Part shown: positions 8,528 through 18,036 of the stretch, in pieces | Position numbering within the stretch: the stretch's first letter is position 1 | How the letters are laid out: each line of letters begins with the position of its first letter | Translations under genes and position numbers: made by a program | Source: JAPLSN01 sp964482955 | GTDB taxonomy: Bacteria > Spirochaetota > Spirochaetia > Treponematales > UBA12059 | DNA: 64,000 nt | Reading direction: 5' to 3' | NCBI GenBank assembly: GCA_964482955.1 | Contig: CAYZZW010000003.1 | Location: 75,859 to 139,858, forward strand | Notes under the pieces: model-generated | Database searches by the model: none | Seen by the model: only the letters and a program-made list of their open reading frames with translations | Told to the model about the DNA's origin: nothing

Positions 8528-11407
8528 ATGGGAAACACGAGCAACGTCTACCGCTTCGTACAGCGGCCCAAGCGACCGGGAGGAGCGCGTTCCGCAGGCC
8601 TTTTGGCCGACGCGCGCGCGCTCGGATTGTCGAAGGTTCGGGCCGTGCGCTGCGCGGACCTGTATTTCATACGGGGTACTTTGACGCCCGGGGAGCAAGA
8701 GCTTCTCGGGCGTTCCCTTTTTTGCGACCCCGTCGTCGAGACCGTCGAGTTCGGTAACGGTCCCTTCCAGGGGCCGCCCGCCGGCGCGCGCCGCGTCGAG
8801 GTGGCGTTCCGCCCGGGCGTGACCGACCCGGTGGCGGCGGAGATCGTCCGCGCGGCGAAGGAACTCGGCGTGAACGGCGTCGAGGCGGCCACAACCGGCA
8901 GCTGCTACGACATCGAGGGCGAAAGCCTTTCGGACGCGGATCTCGCGCTCGTCGCCGACCGCCTGTTGGCCAATCCCGTCATCCAGCGCTGGTCGCTCGG
9001 GCGGATCGAGCCGCACTTCGCCGAGACGGCGGCGGCTTCGTCGGAGGTCGAGCGCTTCGATATCGCCTCGATGGACGACGACGCGCTCATGGCGCTCTCG
9101 AACGAACGCCGCGCCGCGCTCGACCTGGACGAGATGAAGGCCGTGCGCGGGTTCTTCCGCGCCGAAAAGCGGACCTGCACCGACGTCGAGTTCGAGATGA
9201 TCGCCCAGACCTGGAGCGAGCACTGCGTGCACAAGACCTTCCGCGCGCGCATCGACGTGGACGCGCCGCAGCCGAATCCGTACGGCGGGCAGGTCGACAA
9301 CATCCTCAAGACCTTCATTAAAAAGGCGACCGACGAGATCGACGCGCCGTGGGTGCTGTCGGCCTTCGTCGACAACGCCGGCGTCATCGAGTTCGACGAC
9401 GAGTACGAAGTGTCGTTCAAGGTTGAGACGCACAACCATCCGTCGGCCATCGAGCCCTTCGGCGGCGCGAACACGGGCGTCGGCGGCGTCATCCGCGACG
9501 TGGTGGGCGTGTCGGCCCGGCCCATCGCGGCCACGGACGTGCTCTGCTTCGGCCCCCTCGACACGCCGGTGGAGAGCCTGCCCGCGGGCGTCATCCATCC
9601 GCGCCTCGTGTTCTCCGGCGTCGTCTCCGGCGTGCAGGACTACGGCAACAAGATCGGCATCCCCACGGTGAACGGCGGCGTGCGCTTCGACCCGGGCTAC
9701 ACCGCGAACCCGCTCGTGTACTGCGGCTGCGTCGGCCTGGCGCCCCGCGGGCTCCGCAAGAGCGAGGCGAAGGCGGGCGACCGCGTCGTGCTCCTGGGCG
9801 GCGCCACCGGCCGAGACGGCATACGCGGCGCCACGTTCTCTTCCATGACGATGGACTCGTCCACCGGCGAAGTGGCGGGCGCGTCCGTGCAGATCGGCGA
9901 CCCGGTCGTCGAGAAGAAAACCACCGAAGTGATCATCCAGGCCCGCGACCTCGGGTTGTATTCTGCGATCACGGACTGCGGCGCGGGCGGCTTGTCCTCC
10001 GCGGTCGGCGAAATGGCGCAGACCCTCGGCGCCGACATCGACCTCGACGCGGTGCCGCTCAAGTACCCCGGTCTCGTGCCGTGGGAAGTGTGGCTCTCCG
10101 AGGCGCAGGAGCGCATGGTCCTCGCCGTGCCCGAGAAGAACATGGCGAAGCTCCGCGAACTCTGCGAGCGCAACGACGTGGACATGACGGACCTCGGTCC
10201 CTTCACGGGAAAGGGCCGGCTCGTCGTGAAGCACGGCGGCAAGGCGGCGCTCGACCTGCCCGGCGAGTTCCTCCACAAGGGACTGCCCCAGCGGAAGCTC
10301 AAGGCCGCACCGCCCGCGAAGAAGCCCGAGACGAAAAAAGCGTCCGGTTCGATCGATCCGAAGGCCGCGCTCCTTTCGCTCCTCGGACACCCGAACGTCG
10401 GCTCGCGCGAAAGCGTCGTGCGGCTCTACGACCACGAAATCCAGGGGGCCACCTGCGTGAAGCCCTTCGAAGGCCCCGAGCGCGACGGTCCCTCGGACGC
10501 CGCGGTGCTCAAGCCGCTCGAGACGAAGGGGACCACGGCGGTCGCCGTCTCGAATGGCTTCAATCCCGACTACGGCGCCGACCCGTACCGCATGGCGCTG
10601 TCCGCGGTGGACGAAGCCGTGCGCAACGTCGTGGCCACCGGCGCCGACCCGGACCGCGTCGCCATCCTCGACAACTTCTGCTGGGGCGATCCCAAGCGGC
10701 CAGAAAACATGTGGTCGCTCCTCGAAGCCGCGCGCGGCTGCAAGGACGCCGCGATCGCGCATCGCGCACCCTTCGTCTCCGGCAAGGACTCGTTCAACAA
10801 CGAGTACAAGGCGGCGGACGGCCAGCGCGTCTCCATCCCGCCCTCGCTCCTCATCTCCGCCATCGCGATCGTGCCGGACGTCGGCCGCAAGGTGACGATG
10901 GACTTGAAGAAGCCGGGGAACCCGCTCTACCTCGTCGGCGAATGGAAGCCGGTCGCGGGCGGCAGCCTCGTCGCCAAGCTCTACGGAGTCCCGGCGGGCG
11001 CGTCCGTCGAAGTGCCGGACGCGTCGCCGAGAGCGCACGACGCGTACAAGTCGCTCCACAGGGCGATGTCGGGCGGCCTCGTCGTCGCGTGCCACGACCT
11101 CTCCGAGGGCGGCCTCGGCGTCGCGGTGGCGGAGATGTGCATCGGCGGGCGCCTCGGCGCCGCGCTCGACCTGCCGGCCGGGGACGCGATCATCAATCTG
11201 TACGGAGAGACGAACGGCTGCCTCGTCGCGGAAGTGCCCGCGGGCAAGGCCGCGGAGTTCGAAAAGGCGATGGCCGGAGCGCCCTGCGCGAAGATCGGCC
11301 GCGTGACGGACGACGGAACGCTCGCTGTGAAGGGAGCCGCGTCGTTCGCGGTCCCGGTGGCGACGCTCGTGGACGCCTGGAAGGGCGCGATCGGAGGTGG
11401 GAAATGA
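8528..11407 (+). CDS. purL: phosphoribosylformylglycinamidine synthase, PurS-PurL type
   Basis: 959 residues. Makes FGAM from FGAR using ammonia delivered by PurQ. Residues ~1-160 are two PurS-like halves; the second (VEVAFRPGVTDPVAAE to LLANPVIQRW) reads as a PurS subunit. The PurL core follows, with WSEHCVHKTF, the catalytic-His segment VETHNHPSAIEPFGGA, DCGAGGLSSAVGEMA and LSEAQERM. There is no C-terminal glutaminase; that is the next gene. The length lies between small PurL (~740) and the ~1300-residue fused enzyme. An in-frame ATG at 8483 was not chosen because it sits in the loop of an inverted repeat and upstream of the promoter. The stop overlaps the purQ start. Confidence 0.95.
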   Translation: MGNTSNVYRFVQRPKRPGGARSAGLLADARALGLSKVRAVRCADLYFIRGTLTPGEQELLGRSLFCDPVVETVEFGNGPFQGPPAGARRVEVAFRPGVTDPVAAEIVRAAKELGVNGVEAATTGSCYDIEGESLSDADLALVADRLLANPVIQRWSLGRIEPHFAETAAASSEVERFDIASMDDDALMALSNERRAALDLDEMKAVRGFFRAEKRTCTDVEFEMIAQTWSEHCVHKTFRARIDVDAPQPNPYGGQVDNILKTFIKKATDEIDAPWVLSAFVDNAGVIEFDDEYEVSFKVETHNHPSAIEPFGGANTGVGGVIRDVVGVSARPIAATDVLCFGPLDTPVESLPAGVIHPRLVFSGVVSGVQDYGNKIGIPTVNGGVRFDPGYTANPLVYCGCVGLAPRGLRKSEAKAGDRVVLLGGATGRDGIRGATFSSMTMDSSTGEVAGASVQIGDPVVEKKTTEVIIQARDLGLYSAITDCGAGGLSSAVGEMAQTLGADIDLDAVPLKYPGLVPWEVWLSEAQERMVLAVPEKNMAKLRELCERNDVDMTDLGPFTGKGRLVVKHGGKAALDLPGEFLHKGLPQRKLKAAPPAKKPETKKASGSIDPKAALLSLLGHPNVGSRESVVRLYDHEIQGATCVKPFEGPERDGPSDAAVLKPLETKGTTAVAVSNGFNPDYGADPYRMALSAVDEAVRNVVATGADPDRVAILDNFCWGDPKRPENMWSLLEAARGCKDAAIAHRAPFVSGKDSFNNEYKAADGQRVSIPPSLLISAIAIVPDVGRKVTMDLKKPGNPLYLVGEWKPVAGGSLVAKLYGVPAGASVEVPDASPRAHDAYKSLHRAMSGGLVVACHDLSEGGLGVAVAEMCIGGRLGAALDLPAGDAIINLYGETNGCLVAEVPAGKAAEFEKAMAGAPCAKIGRVTDDGTLAVKGAASFAVPVATLVDAWKGAIGGGK

Positions 11408-12189
11408 CGAAACCGAAAGCGCTCGTGCTGCACGCCGCGGGCACCAACCGCGACCCGGACGCCTGCGCCGCACTCGAGCTCGCGGGCGCCCAGCCTGAGA
11501 TCGTCCACGTCAACCAGCTCAGGCGGAAGGAGCGCCGCATTTCGGACTACCAGATGCTCCTCCTCCCGGGCGGCTTTTCCTACGCGGACGCGCTCGGCGC
11601 GGGAAGGCTCATCGCGCTTGACCTCACGCGCTACTTCGAGGACGAAGTGAAAGCCTTCGTCGAGAGCGGCAAGCCCGTCATCGGCATCTGCAACGGCTTT
11701 CAGGCGCTCGTGAAGTCGGGCATCCTGCCGGACGCGGACATCCAGCGCCCGACGCCGCGCGCCACGCTCGCGCACAACGAGCTCGGCCGCTTCGAGTGCC
11801 GCTGGGTATTCCTCGAGGCGAAGGACGGTCCCTGCGTCTGGACGAAGGGAATCGGCCAGCCGATCTTCTGCCCCATCGCGCACGGCGAAGGCAACTTCGT
11901 GACGGATTCGGAAGCGACGCTCGACGAGCTCGAAAAGCGCGGCCAGCTCGCGCTCCGCTACGTGAACGCCGACGGCACGCCCGCGCGCGGCGCGTATCCG
12001 GCGAACCCGAACGGATCGCTCCGCGACGTCGCCGGCGTCTGCAACAAGCGCGGCAACGTGCTCGGCCTCATGCCGCACCCCGAGGACAACATCTTCGCCA
12101 GGCAGGACACGGGCAAGATCGCGTCGTCCCGCGCCATCTCCGGACTCAAACTGTTCGAAAACGGCGTCCGCTACGCGGCGTCCCTGTAA
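11404..12189 (+). CDS. purQ: FGAM synthase glutaminase subunit
   Basis: 261 residues, class I glutamine amidotransferase. Supplies ammonia to PurL. The nucleophile elbow GICNGFQ (Cys), the LLLPGGFSYAD segment and the C-terminal MPHPEDN (His/Glu) complete the triad. AHGEGNF is typical of PurQ and of the glutaminase end of large PurL. It is a little longer than the ~227-residue Bacillus PurQ and closer to the fused domain. Its ATG overlaps the purL stop (ATGA), which fits 1:1 coupling of the subunits. Confidence 0.95.
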   Translation: MTKPKALVLHAAGTNRDPDACAALELAGAQPEIVHVNQLRRKERRISDYQMLLLPGGFSYADALGAGRLIALDLTRYFEDEVKAFVESGKPVIGICNGFQALVKSGILPDADIQRPTPRATLAHNELGRFECRWVFLEAKDGPCVWTKGIGQPIFCPIAHGEGNFVTDSEATLDELEKRGQLALRYVNADGTPARGAYPANPNGSLRDVAGVCNKRGNVLGLMPHPEDNIFARQDTGKIASSRAISGLKLFENGVRYAASL

Positions 12190-12228
12190 GCATACCCCCG
12201 CGCCAACGACACGACGAGGAGGAACGAC

Positions 12229-13199
<971 letters not shown>

Positions 13200-13203
<4 letters not shown>

Positions 13204-13700
13204 AGCCGCTCCTCGTCATCCTCATGGGCTCCAAGGCCGACGAAGCCCACTGCGCCAAGATCGCGGAGGCCGCCGCCGCGTTCGGCATCGAGACCGAGAC
13301 GCGCATCGGCAGCGCCCACAAGACTCCGGCCCACGTCATGCGCATCCTCGAAGCGCACGAAGCCTCCGGCCGGCCCACGGTCTTCGTCACCGTGGCGGGA
13401 CGCTCGAACGCGCTGTCCGGCTTCACCGACGCGTCGCTCAGCCTTCCCGTCATCGCGTGCCCGCCGCCCTCGGACGCTTTCGCGGGAGCGGACCTCTATT
13501 CGTCCATCCGCATGCCCTCGGGCGTCGCGCCGGCCTTCGTGCTGGAGCCGGCCAACGCGGCCCTGCTCGCCGCGAAGATCTTCGGCGTGTCCGACGCCGC
13601 GGTGCGCGACAAGGTGCGCGCCTACCAGCGGGCGCAAGCCGACAAGATCGTCAAGGACGACGAGGCGGTTTCGAAGCTGCCCGGCGGAGGCACGCGATGA
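13200..13700 (+). CDS. purE: class II 5-aminoimidazole ribonucleotide carboxylase
   Basis: 166 residues from a GTG overlapping the purC stop. It matches Treponema denticola-type class II PurE: ILMGSKADEAH, RIGSAHKTPAHV, AGRSNALSGF, ACPPPSDAFAGADLYSS, RMPSGVAPAFVLEP. Class II enzymes carboxylate AIR directly with CO2 to give CAIR, whereas class I PurE is a mutase acting after PurK. No purK is present in the cluster, which agrees. The stop overlaps purF (ATGA). The family assignment rests on recalled sequence features. Confidence 0.93.
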
Positions 13701-15127
13701 GCGATCCCCTCCGGCGGGACGAGCGGCCGCGCGAGGAGTGCGGCGTCGTCGCGGTGGCGTCGAAGGGATCCGACGCGGCCACCACCGCCTTCTACGGCAT
13801 CTACGCGCTCCAGCACCGCGGACAGGAGGCGGCGGGCATCGTCACGCACGACGGCGTCGCCGCGCACATCCACAAGGACGTGGGGCTCGTGTCGCGCGTC
13901 TTCGGCGAAAAGGAGATCGCGTCGCTCCCCGGCGGCATGGCCATCGGGCACACGCGCTACTCGACCACCGGCGCCTCGAGCGCGCGCAACGCGCAACCGT
14001 TCCTCATCGAGACGCGGTACGGCCAGGCCGCGCTCGCGCACAACGGCAACCTCGTGAACGCCCCCGAACTGCGGAAGAAGCTTCTCGAGCGCGGCGTGGG
14101 GCTCTCGTCGGCTTCAGACACCGAGCTCATGGTGATGACCCTGGCGTCCGCGGAGGGAAGCGATTGGCCCGAGCGCATCGTCAACGCGATGAAGTCGTGG
14201 ACCGGCGCGTTTTCATTCGTGACCGTCGTGGGCGGCCGCGTCTTCGCCGCGCGCGATCCCTGGGGCTTCCGCCCGCTCAGTTGCGGCACGCTGCCGGACG
14301 GCGGCACGGCGGCGGCGTCGGAAACCTGCGCCCTGCGCACCATCGGCTGCGAAGCGACGACCGAGGTCGAGCCCGGCGCCGTCGTCGAGCTCACGCCGAG
14401 CGGCGTGGTCAGGCACCCCGGGCTGCCTCCCGCCAAGCGCCTCGCCTCGTGCGTGTTCGAGTTCATCTACTTCGCCCGTCCGGACAGCGTGTGGAACGGA
14501 ATCTCAGTCCACGAAGCCAGGCGGCGCTTCGGCGCCATGCTGGCCGAGGAAGCCCCTGTGGAGGCGGACATCGTCATACCCGTGCCGGACTCCTCCATCT
14601 CCGCGGCCATCGGCTACGCCGCGAAAGCGGGCCTCCCGTACGACGAGGGCTTCGTGAAGAACCGCTACATCGGCCGCACCTTCATCCAGCCGACGCAGGC
14701 GCTCCGTAAGCAGGGCGTGGCGCTCAAGTTCAACGCCCTGCCGCATACGGTGAAGGGCAAGCGCCTCGTCGTCGTGGACGATTCGATCGTGCGCGGCACG
14801 ACGGCCGGTCCCCTCATCGCCCTGCTTCGCAAGGCCGGCGCGAAGGAAGTGCACCTGCGCGTATCCAGCCCGCCGATCAAGCACCCCTGCTACATGGGCG
14901 TCGACATGGGCGAGCCTGACGACCTCATCGCCCACCGCCTTTCCGTCGAGGAGATCCGCGCCTCGATCGGCGCCGACTCGCTCGCGTACCTGTCGCTCGC
15001 CGGACTGGCCCGTTCCATGGGCAGCGATTCCGGCTACTGCGAAGCCTGTTTTACGGGCGACTATCCGGTCGACATCGCGCCGGGATCCTCAAAGCACGGC
15101 TTCGAGGCTGGAGGGAAACGCTCATGA
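13697..15127 (+). CDS. purF: amidophosphoribosyltransferase
   Basis: 476 residues. First committed step: PRPP plus glutamine gives phosphoribosylamine. A 14-residue propeptide precedes the catalytic Cys15 (EE-CGVVAV), as in the self-processing Bacillus-type enzyme. The N-terminal Ntn glutaminase shows ALQHRGQEAAG and HTRYSTTG. The PRPP-binding motif VVVDDSIVRGTT is present. Cys residues in CVFEFIYF, PCYMGVDM and GYCEACFTG match the [4Fe-4S] ligands of the Bacillus type. Overlaps purE and purD-purM by four bases each. Confidence 0.96.
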   Translation: MSDPLRRDERPREECGVVAVASKGSDAATTAFYGIYALQHRGQEAAGIVTHDGVAAHIHKDVGLVSRVFGEKEIASLPGGMAIGHTRYSTTGASSARNAQPFLIETRYGQAALAHNGNLVNAPELRKKLLERGVGLSSASDTELMVMTLASAEGSDWPERIVNAMKSWTGAFSFVTVVGGRVFAARDPWGFRPLSCGTLPDGGTAAASETCALRTIGCEATTEVEPGAVVELTPSGVVRHPGLPPAKRLASCVFEFIYFARPDSVWNGISVHEARRRFGAMLAEEAPVEADIVIPVPDSSISAAIGYAAKAGLPYDEGFVKNRYIGRTFIQPTQALRKQGVALKFNALPHTVKGKRLVVVDDSIVRGTTAGPLIALLRKAGAKEVHLRVSSPPIKHPCYMGVDMGEPDDLIAHRLSVEEIRASIGADSLAYLSLAGLARSMGSDSGYCEACFTGDYPVDIAPGSSKHGFEAGGKRS

Positions 15128-17412
15128 AAGTTCTCGTCGTCGGATCAGGCGCCCGCGAGCACGCGATCGCCTGGAAACTGTCGCAGTCCCCGCTCGTCGA
15201 CGAGTTGCTCGTCGCCCCGGGCAACGCGGGCACCGAAGCGATGGCGCGCAACGTCTCTGTCAAGGCGGAGGACGTCCCCGGCATCGTCGGACTCGCGGCA
15301 AGCGAAGGAATCGACTTCGTCGTGGTCGGCCCGGAAGGCCCGCTCGCGCTCGGCCTCGCGGACGCGATCCGCGCGAAGGGCATCCCGTGCTTCGGCCCGT
15401 CGAAGGTCGCCGCCGAGATCGAAAGCTCCAAGGCTTTCGCGAAAGACTTCATGAAACGGCACGGCATACCCAGCGCAGCGTACGAGCGCTTCACCGACTT
15501 TGACAAGGCGCTCGCGTACGCGAAGACGCGCGGGACCGCCGTCGTCGTCAAGGCGTCCGGACTGGCGGCGGGGAAGGGCGTCGTCGTCCCCGAGACGCCG
15601 AAGGAAGTCGAAGACGCGCTCCGCGCCTTCATGGTCGATAAAAAGCTCGGCGAAGCCGGGGCGGAAGTGGTGATCGAGGAGCGCCTGTCCGGACCGGAGC
15701 TGTCCCTGATGGCGTTCACCGACGGGAAGACCGTCCGCCTCATGCCGCCGTCGCGCGACCACAAGCGCCTCCTCGACGGCGACCTGGGACCGAACACGGG
15801 CGGCATGGGCGCCTTCGCGCCGGTGCAGGGCATCGCGCCCGCGCTCCTCGAGGAGATCGAGGCGAAAATCATGCGCCCCGCGATCGAAGGACTCGCGAAG
15901 GACGGCCGCCCGTTCTCGGGCTGTCTCTACGCCGGCCTCATGCTCACCGCGGACGGACCGCGCGTCATCGAATTCAACTGCCGCTTCGGCGATCCCGAAA
16001 CCGAAGTCGTCCTGCCGCTCCTCGACGGCGACCTCCTTCCCGTCCTGTACGCCTGCGCGACCGGCAAGCTCGACTCCGTCCAACCGCGCTGGAAACACGG
16101 CGCCGCGGCGTGTGTCGTCATCGCCTCCGAAGGTTATCCCGACAGCCCCAAGACGGGGCGGGTGATCGCGGGCCTCGGCAAGACGCCCGCGGACGCGACG
16201 GTCTTCCACGCGGCCACAGCGAAGAAAGACGGCGCGGTCGTCACGTCGGGCGGACGCGTGCTGTGCGTCGCCGGCTCGGGCGCCGATCTCTCCGCGGCAG
16301 TGAGGTCAGCCAACGCGGCCGCCGCGGCGATATCGTTCGAAGGGGCGCAGCGCCGCTCCGACATCGCCGCGCGCGAATTGACGCCCGCCGCGGGAGGCTC
16401 GGCGTACGCCTCCGCCGGCGTCGACATCGACGCGGGCAACGAAGCCGTGCGGCTCATGTCGAAGGCGGTGAAGTCCACCTACACGCCCGCCGTGCTCGCG
16501 GGCATCGGCTCGTTCGGCGGTCTCTTCGACGCGGCGGAACTCCGTTCCATGAAGAATCCCGCGCTCGTCGCGTCCACGGACGGCGTCGGCACGAAGGTGA
16601 AGCTCGCGTCGATGGCGAAGAGCTACCGCTCCGTCGGCATGGACATCGTCAACCACTGCATCGACGACATCCTCGTGCAGGGCGCGAAGCCGCTCTTTTT
16701 CCTCGATTACTTCGCCAGCTCCAAGCTCGACCCGACCCACGTGGCGGAAGTCGTCGCGGGCATGTCCGAAGCCTGCCGCGCCTCGGGCTGCGTCCTGCTG
16801 GGCGGCGAGACCGCGGAGATGCCGGGAGTCTACGCTCCCGGCGAGTTCGACATCGCGGGCACCATCGTCGGCGTCGTCGAGCGCGACATGATCCTGCCGA
16901 CCCTTGATCTCGTACCCGGCGACGTCCTCGTGGGGCTCGCCTCGAGCGGCCTCCACACGAACGGCTACTCGCTGGCGCGGAAGATCTTCGAGGGCTACGA
17001 CCTCAAGGCCGCGTTGCCCGAACTCGGAAGGCCGCTCGGCGAGGTGCTCCTCGCGCCGCACCGCTCGTACCTGAACGCCCTGTACCCGGTGCTCCAGAAG
17101 ATGCCCGGTTCCGTGAAGGCGCTCGCGCACATCACGGGCGGCGGCTTCCCCGAAAACCTGCCGCGCGTGCTCACCGAAAGCGTGGACGCGGTGGTGCGCA
17201 TGGACGCGTGGACTCCGCCCGCCATCTACGGCCTCATGCAGAGGATCGGCAAGGTGGATAGGCTCGAGATGTACCGCGTGTTCAATATGGGCATCGGCAT
17301 GGTCGCCGTCGTCCCGAAGGACAAGGCGGACGATTTCCGCCGCGCCCTCGACGAGGACAGCTGGATCCTGGGCGAGCTCGTCCCGGGTTCGGGAAAGGTC
17401 AGGCTCGCGTGA
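15124..17412 (+). CDS. purD-purM: bifunctional GAR synthetase / AIR synthetase (PurD-PurM fusion)
   Basis: 762 residues. Residues ~1-420 are GAR synthetase (VVGSGAREHAIAWKL at the start, VVKASGLAAGKGVVVPE, GGMGAFAPV, IEFNCRFGDPETE). After a short linker, residues ~430-762 are AIR synthetase (TDGVGTKVKLA, DDILVQGAKPLFFLDYF, LLGGETAEMP, ITGGGFPENLPRVL). In bacteria these are usually separate genes; the GARS-AIRS order is that of eukaryotic enzymes. AIRS motifs such as GASSGLHTNG-type SSGLHTNGYSLARKI are intact in both halves, so both activities are expected. It overlaps purF and purN, and purN is the third part of animal GART. Confidence 0.95.
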   Translation: MKVLVVGSGAREHAIAWKLSQSPLVDELLVAPGNAGTEAMARNVSVKAEDVPGIVGLAASEGIDFVVVGPEGPLALGLADAIRAKGIPCFGPSKVAAEIESSKAFAKDFMKRHGIPSAAYERFTDFDKALAYAKTRGTAVVVKASGLAAGKGVVVPETPKEVEDALRAFMVDKKLGEAGAEVVIEERLSGPELSLMAFTDGKTVRLMPPSRDHKRLLDGDLGPNTGGMGAFAPVQGIAPALLEEIEAKIMRPAIEGLAKDGRPFSGCLYAGLMLTADGPRVIEFNCRFGDPETEVVLPLLDGDLLPVLYACATGKLDSVQPRWKHGAAACVVIASEGYPDSPKTGRVIAGLGKTPADATVFHAATAKKDGAVVTSGGRVLCVAGSGADLSAAVRSANAAAAAISFEGAQRRSDIAARELTPAAGGSAYASAGVDIDAGNEAVRLMSKAVKSTYTPAVLAGIGSFGGLFDAAELRSMKNPALVASTDGVGTKVKLASMAKSYRSVGMDIVNHCIDDILVQGAKPLFFLDYFASSKLDPTHVAEVVAGMSEACRASGCVLLGGETAEMPGVYAPGEFDIAGTIVGVVERDMILPTLDLVPGDVLVGLASSGLHTNGYSLARKIFEGYDLKAALPELGRPLGEVLLAPHRSYLNALYPVLQKMPGSVKALAHITGGGFPENLPRVLTESVDAVVRMDAWTPPAIYGLMQRIGKVDRLEMYRVFNMGIGMVAVVPKDKADDFRRALDEDSWILGELVPGSGKVRLA

Positions 17413-18020
17413 CGGAAACGAAACGCGCCCGGCTCGTCGTGCTGGCGTCGGGCAACGGCTCGAACCTGCAGGCGGTCATCGACGCGTGCGCCGAAAGCCG
17501 CCTGGACGCGGTCGTGGCCGGCGTGGTTTCCGACAAGCCGGAGGCGTACGCCCTCACGCGCGCGCACGAAGCGGGCGTCACGCATGTCGCCGTCCCGAAG
17601 CGCAAGGAAGAGTCCCGGGGCGATTACGATCGCGCGTTGGCTGACGTCGTCGCGTCCTTCGATCCGGACTGGGTGCTGCTGCTCGGCTGGATGCGCGTCC
17701 TGTCGCCGGGCTTCCTCGACCGCTTTCCCGGCCGCGTCGTGAATCTGCATCCGGCCCTGCCGGGCGCCTACCCCGGCACGCACGCCATCGAGCGCGCCTT
17801 CGAGGACTGGAAATCGGGCGGCAAGCCTGAATCCGGCGTGATGACGCACCTCGTGCCGGACTCCGGCGTCGACGACGGACCGGTGCTGGGAACGCGCACG
17901 GTGCCCATCCTGCCGGGCGACACGCTCGAAGCCTTCGAAGAACGCGTACACGAAGCCGAACGGGCGCTCGTGTTCGAGACTCTTGGTCGGCTCATTTCCG
18001 AAAGCGCCACGAACCATTGA
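17409..18020 (+). CDS. purN: GAR formyltransferase (folate-dependent)
   Basis: 203 residues from a GTG overlapping the purD-purM stop. Transfers formyl from 10-formyl-THF to GAR. LASGNGSNLQAVID is the nucleotide-binding start, LLGWMRVLSP follows, and the catalytic region shows NLHPALPGAYPGTHAI (Asn/His) with the later Asp in VDDGPVLG. Directly downstream of GARS-AIRS, so the three domains of animal GART are encoded in the same order here, in two overlapping genes. Confidence 0.95.
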   Translation: MTETKRARLVVLASGNGSNLQAVIDACAESRLDAVVAGVVSDKPEAYALTRAHEAGVTHVAVPKRKEESRGDYDRALADVVASFDPDWVLLLGWMRVLSPGFLDRFPGRVVNLHPALPGAYPGTHAIERAFEDWKSGGKPESGVMTHLVPDSGVDDGPVLGTRTVPILPGDTLEAFEERVHEAERALVFETLGRLISESATNH

Positions 18021-18036
18021 TTTATTGGAGGACGAC

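Noticed and set aside
8351..11473. Long open frame on the minus strand opposite purL
   Set aside because: Arg/Ala/His-rich composition typical of antisense reading through GC-rich coding sequence; no recognisable domain, and purL is certain.
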